DNA from: Acidobacteriaceae bacterium
GTDB taxonomy: Bacteria; Acidobacteriota; Terriglobia; Terriglobales; Acidobacteriaceae
Length of the DNA: 17,653 nt
Direction: 5' to 3'
Assembly: GCA_027364815.1 (NCBI GenBank)
Contig: DAHXOQ010000025.1
Span: 1-17,653, forward strand
The translations under genes and the position numbers were made by a program. Of the stretch, positions 1 to 6,549 are shown in pieces. The number at the start of each line of letters is the position of its first letter. Position 1 is the stretch's first letter. The notes below the pieces were generated by a model. It did not search any database. It saw nothing but the letters and a program-made list of their open reading frames with translations, and was not told where the DNA came from.

Positions 1-75
1 CGTCAAGCCGCTTCTGTTTCTGCGCTTCCATATCCGCTGGACGCCAGTTACTGGCTGACATACGTTTGGCGTAAC
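1..75. repeat. 75-bp exact direct repeat, copy A (inside GH32)
   Basis: Identical base for base to 471-545, offset 470 bp, and cut off by the window start, so the true repeat may be longer. Divergence begins at 76 (c versus t at 546). This copy replaces the expected continuation of the GH32 gene and is in a different reading frame from the GH31 copy. Confidence 0.95.
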
Positions 76-426
76 CCCGCTGAAGCAACCCTCACTATCC
101 GCGCCACCGGGTGTCGGCGCCAGCGCAATCGGTTCGTGCTGCCAATGAATCATATCCTTGCTGATCGCATGGCCCCAGTGCATATCGCCCCAAACAGCAG
201 CATGGGGATTCAATTGATAGAAGAGGTGATAATTTCCCTTCCACCAAATCGGCCCGTTGGGATCGTTCATCCAGTTATGCGGCGGAAGCAAATGAAAATC
301 AGGCCGGTCAGGGTCATTAGCAAGTGGCGAAGCAGCAGTCAACGCCTCAACACTCCGTGCGTGAGCAATCAGACCTGCAACTCCACCAGCCGCAATTGCA
401 ACAAAACTGCGCCGATTCATCGCCAT
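1..426 (-). CDS. GH32 fructosidase (levanase/invertase type), N-terminal part, broken at left edge
   Basis: Reading the minus strand from ATG 426 gives a Tat-like signal (NRRSFV followed by an Ala/Gly-rich hydrophobic stretch) and then the GH32 N-terminal blade. The hallmark WMNDPNGP motif (its Asp is the family nucleophile) is at about residues 52-59, followed by HLFYQLNPHAAVWGDMHWGH and then DSEGCFSG. Family members hydrolyse beta-fructosides such as sucrose, inulin or levan. The ATG sits directly after the GH31 stop (TAA 429-427), with a second in-frame ATG at 420, which suggests translational coupling. GH32 similarity holds to the Gly codon at 78-76. From 75 down to 1 the frame reads 25 residues of unrelated sequence that is an exact copy of the end of the GH31 gene. 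Only about 117 of the roughly 450-550 residues expected are therefore authentic here. Identification as GH32 is firm; substrate is not determinable. Confidence 0.85.
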   Translation of the reverse strand, partial: MAMNRRSFVAIAAGGVAGLIAHARSVEALTAASPLANDPDRPDFHLLPPHNWMNDPNGPIWWKGNYHLFYQLNPHAAVWGDMHWGHAISKDMIHWQHEPIALAPTPGGADSEGCFSGVTPNVCQPVTGVQRIWKRRNRSGLT

Positions 427-3225
427 TTATTTCACCGCCTCACTCAAAAGCTTTTCTGCACGCGCCAACGCGTCAAGCCGCTTCTGTTTCTGCGCTTCCA
501 TATCCGCTGGACGCCAGTTACTGGCTGACATACGTTTGGCGTAACTCTCCATGTGCTCCGAGAATCCCTTTGCAATTTCATTCACAGCCGCCTGCGCAAT
601 CGGCAACGCTGAGTGGAAGTGCGCAATCTCCTTCACGGCGCGTTCAGGATGATAGCCCAACCGATCGCCTGACTGCATGACATCCACCAACTCATCCGGC
701 GGATCACTCACCGGCCAGGTTTGATGCATCGCTTCGTACGCTCCGCGCAGTCGCGTCATTGCACCCGCGAAACCATCGAGTTCGTCCCGCTTCGCACACA
801 ATCCCGCTTCACGTTCAACAACAATTGTCACCTGCTCATGCACACTGTGTTCCGCAACTGGAATGATTGTCGTCAGGGTATTGCCATCGTACCGCCAACC
901 CCAATCTTTCACATTCATCGCATGATGAATTGCCAAGCCATTTACCTTCACGCTCGCAGGTGGCCAATCTCCGGGCAGCCGCAATTCGTATCCACGCTTT
1001 TCCAGCATACCCACGAAGTGACCCTTGACCGCTCCAATCTCAACGCGCAGTTCGTCACCGGTTTGCTTTGCGGTTATTGGTATCTTCGTAAATTCTCCAT
1101 GCTTGTAATCAACTGATTTTCCCGAGTCTTCATAAACCTCATAGCTTGTGGATGCGCCCGACGCCATCGGCCACACATTCACAATCAGCGGATCAACAGT
1201 CTTCTCGCCCGTGAAACGCATCGGTGGTTCCATCGGCACAATCGCACCCGCACGCAGATAAACCGGAACCTCCGCAATCGTAAACTCGCGCTCTGTCGTC
1301 AGCGGCCCCGTCAAATGCTTTCCCGTCGGCCACTCGATCCACTCACCCTCAGGCAACCAGATCTTCTCTGTCGCAAGCCCTGTCACTTTATCACTCGCGC
1401 TCGCGACCGGCGCAACAATCATGCTCGCGCCGTAGACATATTCATTCTTGCTTGTGTACGCCGCATCCTCGCTTGGCCAATCGTAGTAGAGCGGATGAAG
1501 AAACGCGACGCCCGTGTCATAAGTCTTCCGCGCCTCAGTGTAGAGATACGGCTGCAACGCATAGCGCAACTGGAAGCTGTCCCGCAAAATGGAAGAGTAT
1601 GGTTCAGGATACGCCCATATTCTCCGCTCCGTTTCCGGATTCTTTGTGGTATGCGTGCGCAGAATCGGGCTGAACGCGCCGAACTGCACCCAGCGCGTGT
1701 AAAGCTCCGGCTCAACCGCGCCCGGCATGTGCCCGCCAATGTCGTGGCTCCAATACGCGTAACCCACATTCGCTGCTGTCGCCGTAAACCACGGCTGAAA
1801 AGCCAGCGTCTCCCACACTGAAACCGTGTCGCCAGAAAAACCAATCTGATAACGATGATTGCCGAGGCCTCCCCAGCGATGGAAAAGCAGCGGCCGTTTT
1901 CCCTGACTCTCCTGATCAGTAAAGTGAACGTAATTCAGCCACCAGGTCGGCGTAATCCCCTCCATCTTTGTTGTCTTTTCCTGCTGCCAATCCAGCCACC
2001 AGAAATCAATTCCCTGCTTCTCCAGCGGGCGATGAATCACCTTCATATAATTCTCAGCATATTTTTTGTCAGTAATATCAAAGGGAATGTACTGCCAGGT
2101 GGCCGGGTCACTATCAATCGAGCGGCCCATCGCGCGCGCCATCTCGGGATAGTGTTCCTCCCACGGCTGAATCCCCGAAGCTGGATGCAAATTCAAACTC
2201 GTCTTCAAACCATCCGCATGCAGTCCCGCTAAAAATTGTTCAGGATCAGGGAACAGCAATTTGTTCCACGTGTACCCAGTCCATCCCTTTGGATTGCCAC
2301 TCGCATCGTTCACAGCAAACTTCGCGCGGAAAGTATTGTGCCAATCCATATCGATGACCAGCACATCGAGCGGCACATCATTTTCATGGAAGCCCTTCAC
2401 AAGCTCGTTCAGTTCCTGGTCGCTGTACGCCCAGTACCGCGACCACCAGGCGCCGAAAGCAAACCGCGGGGGAACCGGAATTCGACCCGCGACGCGCACA
2501 TAATCACCAAGCGCCTGCTTGTAATCATGCCCATAGCCGAAGAAGTAAAGATCCTGCCGGTCGCCTGCCGGGCGTTCAATCGCCCACGGCCACGCGCGCC
2601 AGTCTTCCGTCTTCCGCTCAGGATCGGCCTTATCAAAAAGCGGGCGTGTTGAATCATCGACAATGGCCCAGCCAGAGCGCGATACAAGGCCGGGCTCCAT
2701 TGGCTCCTGCAAATGTTCGCCCTCTTCGCCATCCAGCGTGCGCGTTGTGCCCATCAAATTCAGCGGGTCAACATCGCCCGGATGCCAGGCGACTTTTTTG
2801 CCGTCGATATTCAATTCGATTGAAAGGTTGTCTTTAGAGAAACGCCCATCACCGGATGGTGAGTAAGTTAAGGTAAGCGCATCAGTTTTGATTGCTAATG
2901 CTGTATTACCGCCGAAATTGTTCATTGCCTGTTCAAACTTCGGCACCGGCAAGCGCCGATTCAAAAATACCAGCGAGGCATGGTCTTCAAACTTTCCATC
3001 CGCAGCCCACTCCATGCGGATAAGTTGTGGAGTCAGCACAGTGAACCGCGCATGGCCCAGCGTCACCACAGCCCTGGGGTCAGCAACCGGGTTCATCCGG
3101 TTCTCATCAGCGGCAATATTTGTCACCGCAGGTTCAGCCTTGGTTTGCGCACTCGATAGATGTGAAAACGGAAAACAATACGCGGCGACAGCAATCAAAA
3201 GAACAAAGAAAACAAATTTGCGCAC
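427..3225 (-). CDS. Secreted GH31 alpha-glycosidase (alpha-glucosidase/alpha-xylosidase type)
   Basis: A 932-residue exported enzyme. A Sec signal (RKFVFFVLLIAVAAY, probable cleavage after SSA near residue 26) is followed by the GH31 N-terminal beta-sandwich and a TIM barrel. Barrel landmarks are GAWWSRYWAYSD (about 258-269), VLVIDMDWH (about 288-296), FWWLDWQQ with the probable nucleophile Asp near 412, FSGDT with the probable acid/base Asp near 466, and YWSHDIGGH near 491-499. A C-terminal sandwich follows (YEDSGKSVDY, as in DUF5110-type members). The last ~130 residues form a helical tail beyond the usual family end. GH31 enzymes release alpha-linked glucose or xylose; the substrate cannot be fixed from sequence. 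GTG 3225 is chosen because GGAGG (3238-3234) lies 8 nt upstream. The upstream GTG at 3234 overlaps that site. It is preceded by tlpA-like (101-bp gap) and abuts GH32. Confidence 0.9.
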   Translation of the reverse strand: MRKFVFFVLLIAVAAYCFPFSHLSSAQTKAEPAVTNIAADENRMNPVADPRAVVTLGHARFTVLTPQLIRMEWAADGKFEDHASLVFLNRRLPVPKFEQAMNNFGGNTALAIKTDALTLTYSPSGDGRFSKDNLSIELNIDGKKVAWHPGDVDPLNLMGTTRTLDGEEGEHLQEPMEPGLVSRSGWAIVDDSTRPLFDKADPERKTEDWRAWPWAIERPAGDRQDLYFFGYGHDYKQALGDYVRVAGRIPVPPRFAFGAWWSRYWAYSDQELNELVKGFHENDVPLDVLVIDMDWHNTFRAKFAVNDASGNPKGWTGYTWNKLLFPDPEQFLAGLHADGLKTSLNLHPASGIQPWEEHYPEMARAMGRSIDSDPATWQYIPFDITDKKYAENYMKVIHRPLEKQGIDFWWLDWQQEKTTKMEGITPTWWLNYVHFTDQESQGKRPLLFHRWGGLGNHRYQIGFSGDTVSVWETLAFQPWFTATAANVGYAYWSHDIGGHMPGAVEPELYTRWVQFGAFSPILRTHTTKNPETERRIWAYPEPYSSILRDSFQLRYALQPYLYTEARKTYDTGVAFLHPLYYDWPSEDAAYTSKNEYVYGASMIVAPVASASDKVTGLATEKIWLPEGEWIEWPTGKHLTGPLTTEREFTIAEVPVYLRAGAIVPMEPPMRFTGEKTVDPLIVNVWPMASGASTSYEVYEDSGKSVDYKHGEFTKIPITAKQTGDELRVEIGAVKGHFVGMLEKRGYELRLPGDWPPASVKVNGLAIHHAMNVKDWGWRYDGNTLTTIIPVAEHSVHEQVTIVVEREAGLCAKRDELDGFAGAMTRLRGAYEAMHQTWPVSDPPDELVDVMQSGDRLGYHPERAVKEIAHFHSALPIAQAAVNEIAKGFSEHMESYAKRMSASNWRPADMEAQKQKRLDALARAEKLLSEAVK
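471..545. repeat. 75-bp exact direct repeat, copy B (native, in GH31 3' end)
   Basis: This copy codes in frame for about residues 893-917 of the GH31 protein, in its helical C-terminal tail, so it is the original location. See copy A at 1-75. Confidence 0.95.
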
Positions 3226-3326
3226 AGGGAACACCTCCAGCGATTTTCAAATCACTGAAAAATGCTACCACCCCCGTGCATTCATTGTTCAACTGGTTCT
3301 TGTGCCTGCTCTTTACTTCTATCAAT

Positions 3327-3842
3327 TTAATGTTTGATGAGCTCTTTTATCTTTGCTTCGATCACCTTTGTCTCAATTTCACCTTCAAACCGCGCCCGTA
3401 TGACACCGTTTTCATCAATCAGATAAGTGATGGGAACGCCGAGCACGCCGCCATAGGCATTTCCCAACTTCACATCGCCCATTGCTACCGGGTAGTGAAT
3501 ATTCATCCTCTCAACAGCCTTCAGCGCCGAAGCCTGATCATCATCAATGGAGATACCGACCACGGCAAATTTCTTTTCTCCGTATTGCCGAGCGAGTTCG
3601 TCAAAGCGCGGCATCTCCTTCAAACAAGGCCCGCACCAGCTCGCCCAAAAATTCAAGAGCACCACGCGTCCGCGCAGCTTTGCCAGGCTAATGGTTTGTT
3701 TGTTAAAGTCCGGCCTCAGAATCTCCGGGGCGCGCCGTCCAATCAAACTTGGCTTGAGCGAGGTCTGCGCACTCACCGTTGCAAAACTGGCGAGCAAGAT
3801 CAAGCCCGCCAGGATGCAATGAAATTTAGCGCGCAACCGCAT
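3327..3842 (-). CDS. TlpA/ResA-type exported thioredoxin-fold protein
   Basis: A 171-residue protein with an N-terminal signal or anchor (RLRAKFHCILAGLILLASFA, likely cleaved after VSA near residue 25). The AhpC/TSA-TlpA thioredoxin fold follows: a GRRAPEI entry strand, then VVLLNFWASWCGPCLKEMPRF with the redox WCGPC at about 69-73. VVGISIDDD comes next, and GVPITYLID carries the cis-Pro loop typical of TlpA. Such proteins act in the periplasm or at the outer face of the inner membrane as thiol-disulfide reductants. ATG 3842 is preferred because GGA lies 7 nt upstream; ATG 3848 and TTG 3854 are in frame and possible. The start overlaps the rhodanese gene end by 17 bp, so the two are almost certainly co-transcribed and coupled. 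Whether the downstream GH31 belongs to the same transcript is uncertain. Confidence 0.9.
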   Translation of the reverse strand: MRLRAKFHCILAGLILLASFATVSAQTSLKPSLIGRRAPEILRPDFNKQTISLAKLRGRVVLLNFWASWCGPCLKEMPRFDELARQYGEKKFAVVGISIDDDQASALKAVERMNIHYPVAMGDVKLGNAYGGVLGVPITYLIDENGVIRARFEGEIETKVIEAKIKELIKH

Positions 3843-4272
3843 ACCCATTTCCAATCCAATTTGTTCCGAAATCCTGTTCGAGATAAAGCACCTTCACGTT
3901 CGTGAATCCCAGGCTTTGCAATGCATTGAAAGCCGGGGCCACATTCGGGCACCGACCCCACGGACAGCATCCGCAATAGAGCACGATCGCCTGATTCTTT
4001 TTCGAACTTGCGACGCGTGCCTTGAGTGCCTCAATCCCGGAGCCCTGCGACCCAGCGCCAATGTACTCCGAACCGGGAATATGCGCCTGCTCAAACATCA
4101 TCCGTGAACCAATCTGGAGGATCAGCGGCTGAGTTGCGACCTTTGTCGTGATGATCTTGTTCAATTCCGCCGGTTGAATCAAATTTGCCTTGGGAATGTT
4201 AAAAGCGGTACCCGATTGGGCGTAAAGCAGGGGTGCGATGAGTAGTGCGAGTAGAACGAAAAGTTTGCGCAT
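3826..4272 (-). CDS. Exported rhodanese-like protein with Cys-rich active loop
   Basis: A 148-residue protein. It has a clear Sec signal (RKLFVLLALLIAPLLYA, cleavage near residue 18) and a single rhodanese domain: LQIGSRMMFEQAHIPGSEYIG (about 52-72) corresponds to the usual LIDVR...F..GHIPGA segment. IVLYCGCCPWGRCPN (about 96-110) sits where the CxxGxR persulfide loop should be. Cys100, 102, 103 and 108 crowd this loop, and the conserved Asp of the LIDVR motif is missing. Rhodaneses carry sulfane sulfur on a loop Cys. Here a redox, persulfide or metal role in the periplasm is an inference. The start ATG has GAGAGG 5 nt upstream. The 3' end overlaps the TlpA-like gene, indicating a joint function. 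Confidence 0.85.
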   Translation of the reverse strand: MRKLFVLLALLIAPLLYAQSGTAFNIPKANLIQPAELNKIITTKVATQPLILQIGSRMMFEQAHIPGSEYIGAGSQGSGIEALKARVASSKKNQAIVLYCGCCPWGRCPNVAPAFNALQSLGFTNVKVLYLEQDFGTNWIGNGYAVAR

Positions 4273-4290
4273 GTGTGCCTCTCAAGGTTG

Positions 4291-4320
4291 ATTGTAGAAC
4301 GTACATGAGATAAGAGACAA
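4291..4320 (-). promoter_or_regulatory. Candidate promoter for rhodanese-tlpA
   Basis: On the minus strand, TTGTCT (4320-4315) and TACAAT (4296-4291) are separated by 18 bp. They match sigma70 -35 and -10 consensus at 4/6 and 5/6. Transcription would start near 4284, leaving a very short leader with the GAGAGG ribosome site almost at the 5' end, which weakens the call. Confidence 0.3.
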
Positions 4321-4355
4321 AATGGAGCATGTGTATTACAAGATGAAACCGGCAT

Positions 4356-4373
4356 TCTCACTAACCGGTGAGA
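4356..4373. promoter_or_regulatory. Inverted repeat, possible operator between divergent genes
   Basis: TCTCAC (4356-4361) and GTGAGA (4368-4373) are perfect inverted arms around TAACCG. The element lies in the 171-bp spacer between the rhodanese (minus) and CocE-like (plus) genes, just upstream of a candidate -35 box. No regulator gene is adjacent. It could be chance. Confidence 0.25.
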
Positions 4374-4381
4374 GAAAATAG

Positions 4382-4411
4382 CTGCCAACTCTTGTTTCTG
4401 TCGCATAGAAT
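4382..4411 (+). promoter_or_regulatory. Candidate promoter for the CocE-like hydrolase
   Basis: CTGCCA (4382-4387) and TAGAAT (4406-4411), 18 bp apart, match the -35/-10 consensus at 4/6 and 5/6. They predict a leader of about 26 nt that contains GAGAGG (4434-4439), 4 nt before the start ATG. Supported only by position and weak consensus. Confidence 0.3.
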
Positions 4412-4443
4412 GAGACACACCAACTCCACCTTAGAGAGGTTTT

Positions 4444-6408
4444 ATGAAATTGCAGCGGATACTTTTAAATGCCAGCCTGTTGATTGGATTTTTTTGGCTG
4501 GCTCTTCCCCACACATCCCACGCACAGGCGCGTACCCCCGATGCTCAACTCATCGCGCACCGCAATCAAATTGAATCGGAACTTGAATCAGTCGCCATCA
4601 TCGACCGCAAAGTGATGATCCCCATGCGCGACGGAAAACGCATGCAGGCCGATATCTACCGCCCCAAGGATCAATCGAAAAAGTATCCCATCATCTTTTC
4701 GCGCACACCCTACAACTTCAACTACTGGGATATTTCGCTGGGCGCGCCGCGGGATATGAGCAGAGAACTTGATGCCGTGAAGCACGGTTACATTTACATC
4801 GAGATGAATGAGCGCGGACGTTATTTTTCCGAGGGCGACTATGACATTCTCGGCGTGCCACTCACCGATTCCGACGATGAGCTTGACTGGATGAGCGCGC
4901 AGCCGTGGAGCACCGGCAAGGTCGGTCTCGTCGGCTGCTCGTCAACGGCCGAGTGGCAACTGAACGTGGCCTCGCGCGGCAACAAGGCGCTCGCCGCGAT
5001 CATCCCGATGAGTTACGGCGCGGGTGTTGGCAAGGTTGGCCCCTACTACGAGCAGGGCAACTGGTTCCGCGGCGGCGCTATTCAATTGCTTTTCCCATCG
5101 TGGCTGCATGATTATGGATTTGAAGTCAATGACGCCAAGCCGAATTTTCCTGCGGGCACATCGCAAGAGGCGCTGATTGCGGCGGCGAAATTATGGGATC
5201 TCGATGCGCACCCGGCGCATGTTGACTGGTCGAAGGCTTACTGGCATCTTCCGATTAAAGATCTGCTGACTTCGGTGGGTGGTGCTCACAACATCTACTC
5301 TGATAAGACGCCTTCCGGCGAGAAGGCGATGATTGAGCGCGGCCCCAACGATCCTGCCTGGTTGAAAGGCGGATTGTGGAATGAGAAATTGCGGATCAAT
5401 GTGCCGGGGCTGTGGCTGATGACCTGGTACGACATCAGCGTGGCGCCGAATCTTGCGGCCTACAATCAGGTGCGCAAGACAGCGGACCCTGCGATCGCCG
5501 ACGAACAGTATGCGGTGATTGCGCCAGTTCCGCATTGCAGTTATTGGGGTGCGAGCGAACATACGAAGGTGGGCGAGCGCGATCTCGGCGATGCGCGCCT
5601 GGATTACGAAGCGCTGACATGGGCATGGTTCGACCGCTTCCTCAAGAACGAAGACAAAGGCCTGCTGGCGAAGACACCCAAGGTCCAGTACTACACCATG
5701 GGTCTCAACAAGTGGCAGAGCTCGGATGTATGGCCACCGGCAAATGCAAAGCCCATGACCCTGTACCTCGCCAGCAACGGCCGCGCAAATTCACTCAATG
5801 GAGACGGCGCGCTGAAGCCGGCGTCTCCCGCTGAAGACAAAGCTGACAGCTTTACGTATGACCCGATGAATCCTGTGATGACCAATGGCGGAGGTTTCTG
5901 CTGCATGGGCGCAGACGCCAAACCTGGCGCTCAAGAGCAGCGCGCCACGGAAGCGCGCGAAGATGTTCTGGTGTACTCGACCGGTCCACTCGATAAAGGC
6001 CTTGAGGTCAGCGGGCCGATCGACGTGACGCTCTACGTCGGTAGCGACGCCAAGGACACGGATTTCACCATCAAGCTCGTTGATGTTTATCCTGACGGCA
6101 CGGCGTATAACGTTGACGACAACATCCAGCGCGCGCGCTATCGCGATGGCTATGACAAGCCGCCTGTGTGGTTCGAGAAAGACAAGGTTTACAAGCTGAG
6201 TTTTCAGCCAATGCAGACGAGCATCTTGTTTCCCGCAGGTCATCAACTGCGGATCGAAGTGAGCAGCAGCAACTTCCCTCGTTACGACCGCAATCTGAAT
6301 ACTGGAGGGAATAACTTTGATGAGAGCAAAGGCGTGGTGGCACATAATGCGGTGCACCACTCGGCGAAGTATCCGTCGAGTGTGACGTTGAGCGTTGTGG
6401 AGAAGTGA
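4444..6408 (+). CDS. Secreted CocE/NonD-family (peptidase S15-like) serine hydrolase
   Basis: A 654-residue exported alpha/beta hydrolase. Signal peptide RILLNASLLIGFFWLAL with likely cleavage after SHA at about residue 27. The S15 core starts at VMIPMRDGKRMQADIYRPK (about 57-75). MNERGRYFSEGDY (about 121-133) and DELDWMSAQPWSTGKVGLVG lead to the nucleophile elbow GCSSTAEW, with the probable catalytic Ser166. WYDISVAPN gives Asp330 and APVPHCSYWG gives His364. A C-terminal jelly roll (about 410-654), typical of X-Pro dipeptidyl-peptidases and alpha-amino-acid ester hydrolases, follows: LYLASNGRAN, VSGPIDVTLYVGSDAKDTDF, LRIEVSSSNFPRYDRN. Length fits the family (600-680). Substrate (peptide, acyl ester or beta-lactam side chain) cannot be assigned. 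The elbow departs from the usual GxSYxG form. Strong start: GAGAGG lies 4 nt upstream. A monocistronic unit followed by hairpins. Confidence 0.9.
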   Translation: MKLQRILLNASLLIGFFWLALPHTSHAQARTPDAQLIAHRNQIESELESVAIIDRKVMIPMRDGKRMQADIYRPKDQSKKYPIIFSRTPYNFNYWDISLGAPRDMSRELDAVKHGYIYIEMNERGRYFSEGDYDILGVPLTDSDDELDWMSAQPWSTGKVGLVGCSSTAEWQLNVASRGNKALAAIIPMSYGAGVGKVGPYYEQGNWFRGGAIQLLFPSWLHDYGFEVNDAKPNFPAGTSQEALIAAAKLWDLDAHPAHVDWSKAYWHLPIKDLLTSVGGAHNIYSDKTPSGEKAMIERGPNDPAWLKGGLWNEKLRINVPGLWLMTWYDISVAPNLAAYNQVRKTADPAIADEQYAVIAPVPHCSYWGASEHTKVGERDLGDARLDYEALTWAWFDRFLKNEDKGLLAKTPKVQYYTMGLNKWQSSDVWPPANAKPMTLYLASNGRANSLNGDGALKPASPAEDKADSFTYDPMNPVMTNGGGFCCMGADAKPGAQEQRATEAREDVLVYSTGPLDKGLEVSGPIDVTLYVGSDAKDTDFTIKLVDVYPDGTAYNVDDNIQRARYRDGYDKPPVWFEKDKVYKLSFQPMQTSILFPAGHQLRIEVSSSNFPRYDRNLNTGGNNFDESKGVVAHNAVHHSAKYPSSVTLSVVEK

Positions 6409-6424
6409 GTTGAAAGTATGGAAT

Positions 6425-6450
6425 CCCCGGTCTCAGAAGCGAGACCGGGG
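6425..6450. repeat. GC-rich hairpin after the CocE-like gene
   Basis: CCCCGGTCTC (6425-6434) and GAGACCGGGG (6441-6450) are perfect 10-bp arms around AGAAGC, starting 17 bp after the stop codon. There is no U-tract, so it is not a standard intrinsic terminator. It could stabilise the mRNA 3' end or be a copy of a dispersed palindromic (REP-like) element. Confidence 0.6.
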
Positions 6451-6487
6451 GCAGCCGGAATTGCAGGGCAGTTTGTTAATGTGAAAG

Positions 6488-6525
6488 ATGAAAAAGCCCT
6501 CGCCGTTAAGCGAGGGCTTTTTCAT
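6488..6525. terminator. Bidirectional rho-independent terminator
   Basis: A perfect 16-bp stem (6488-6503 with 6510-6525) around the loop CGTTAA. The GC-rich core GCCCTCGC/GCGAGGGC is flanked by A5 on one side and T5 on the other, so it works in both directions. It lies between two convergent genes, the CocE-like hydrolase and gyrB, and should end both transcripts. Confidence 0.92.
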
Positions 6526-6549
6526 TGGCTGCATTCAACTGAATGTGAT

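Noticed and set aside
3226..3234. GTG at 3234 as GH31 start
   Set aside because: It overlaps the GGAGG ribosome site; GTG 3225 has ideal spacing.
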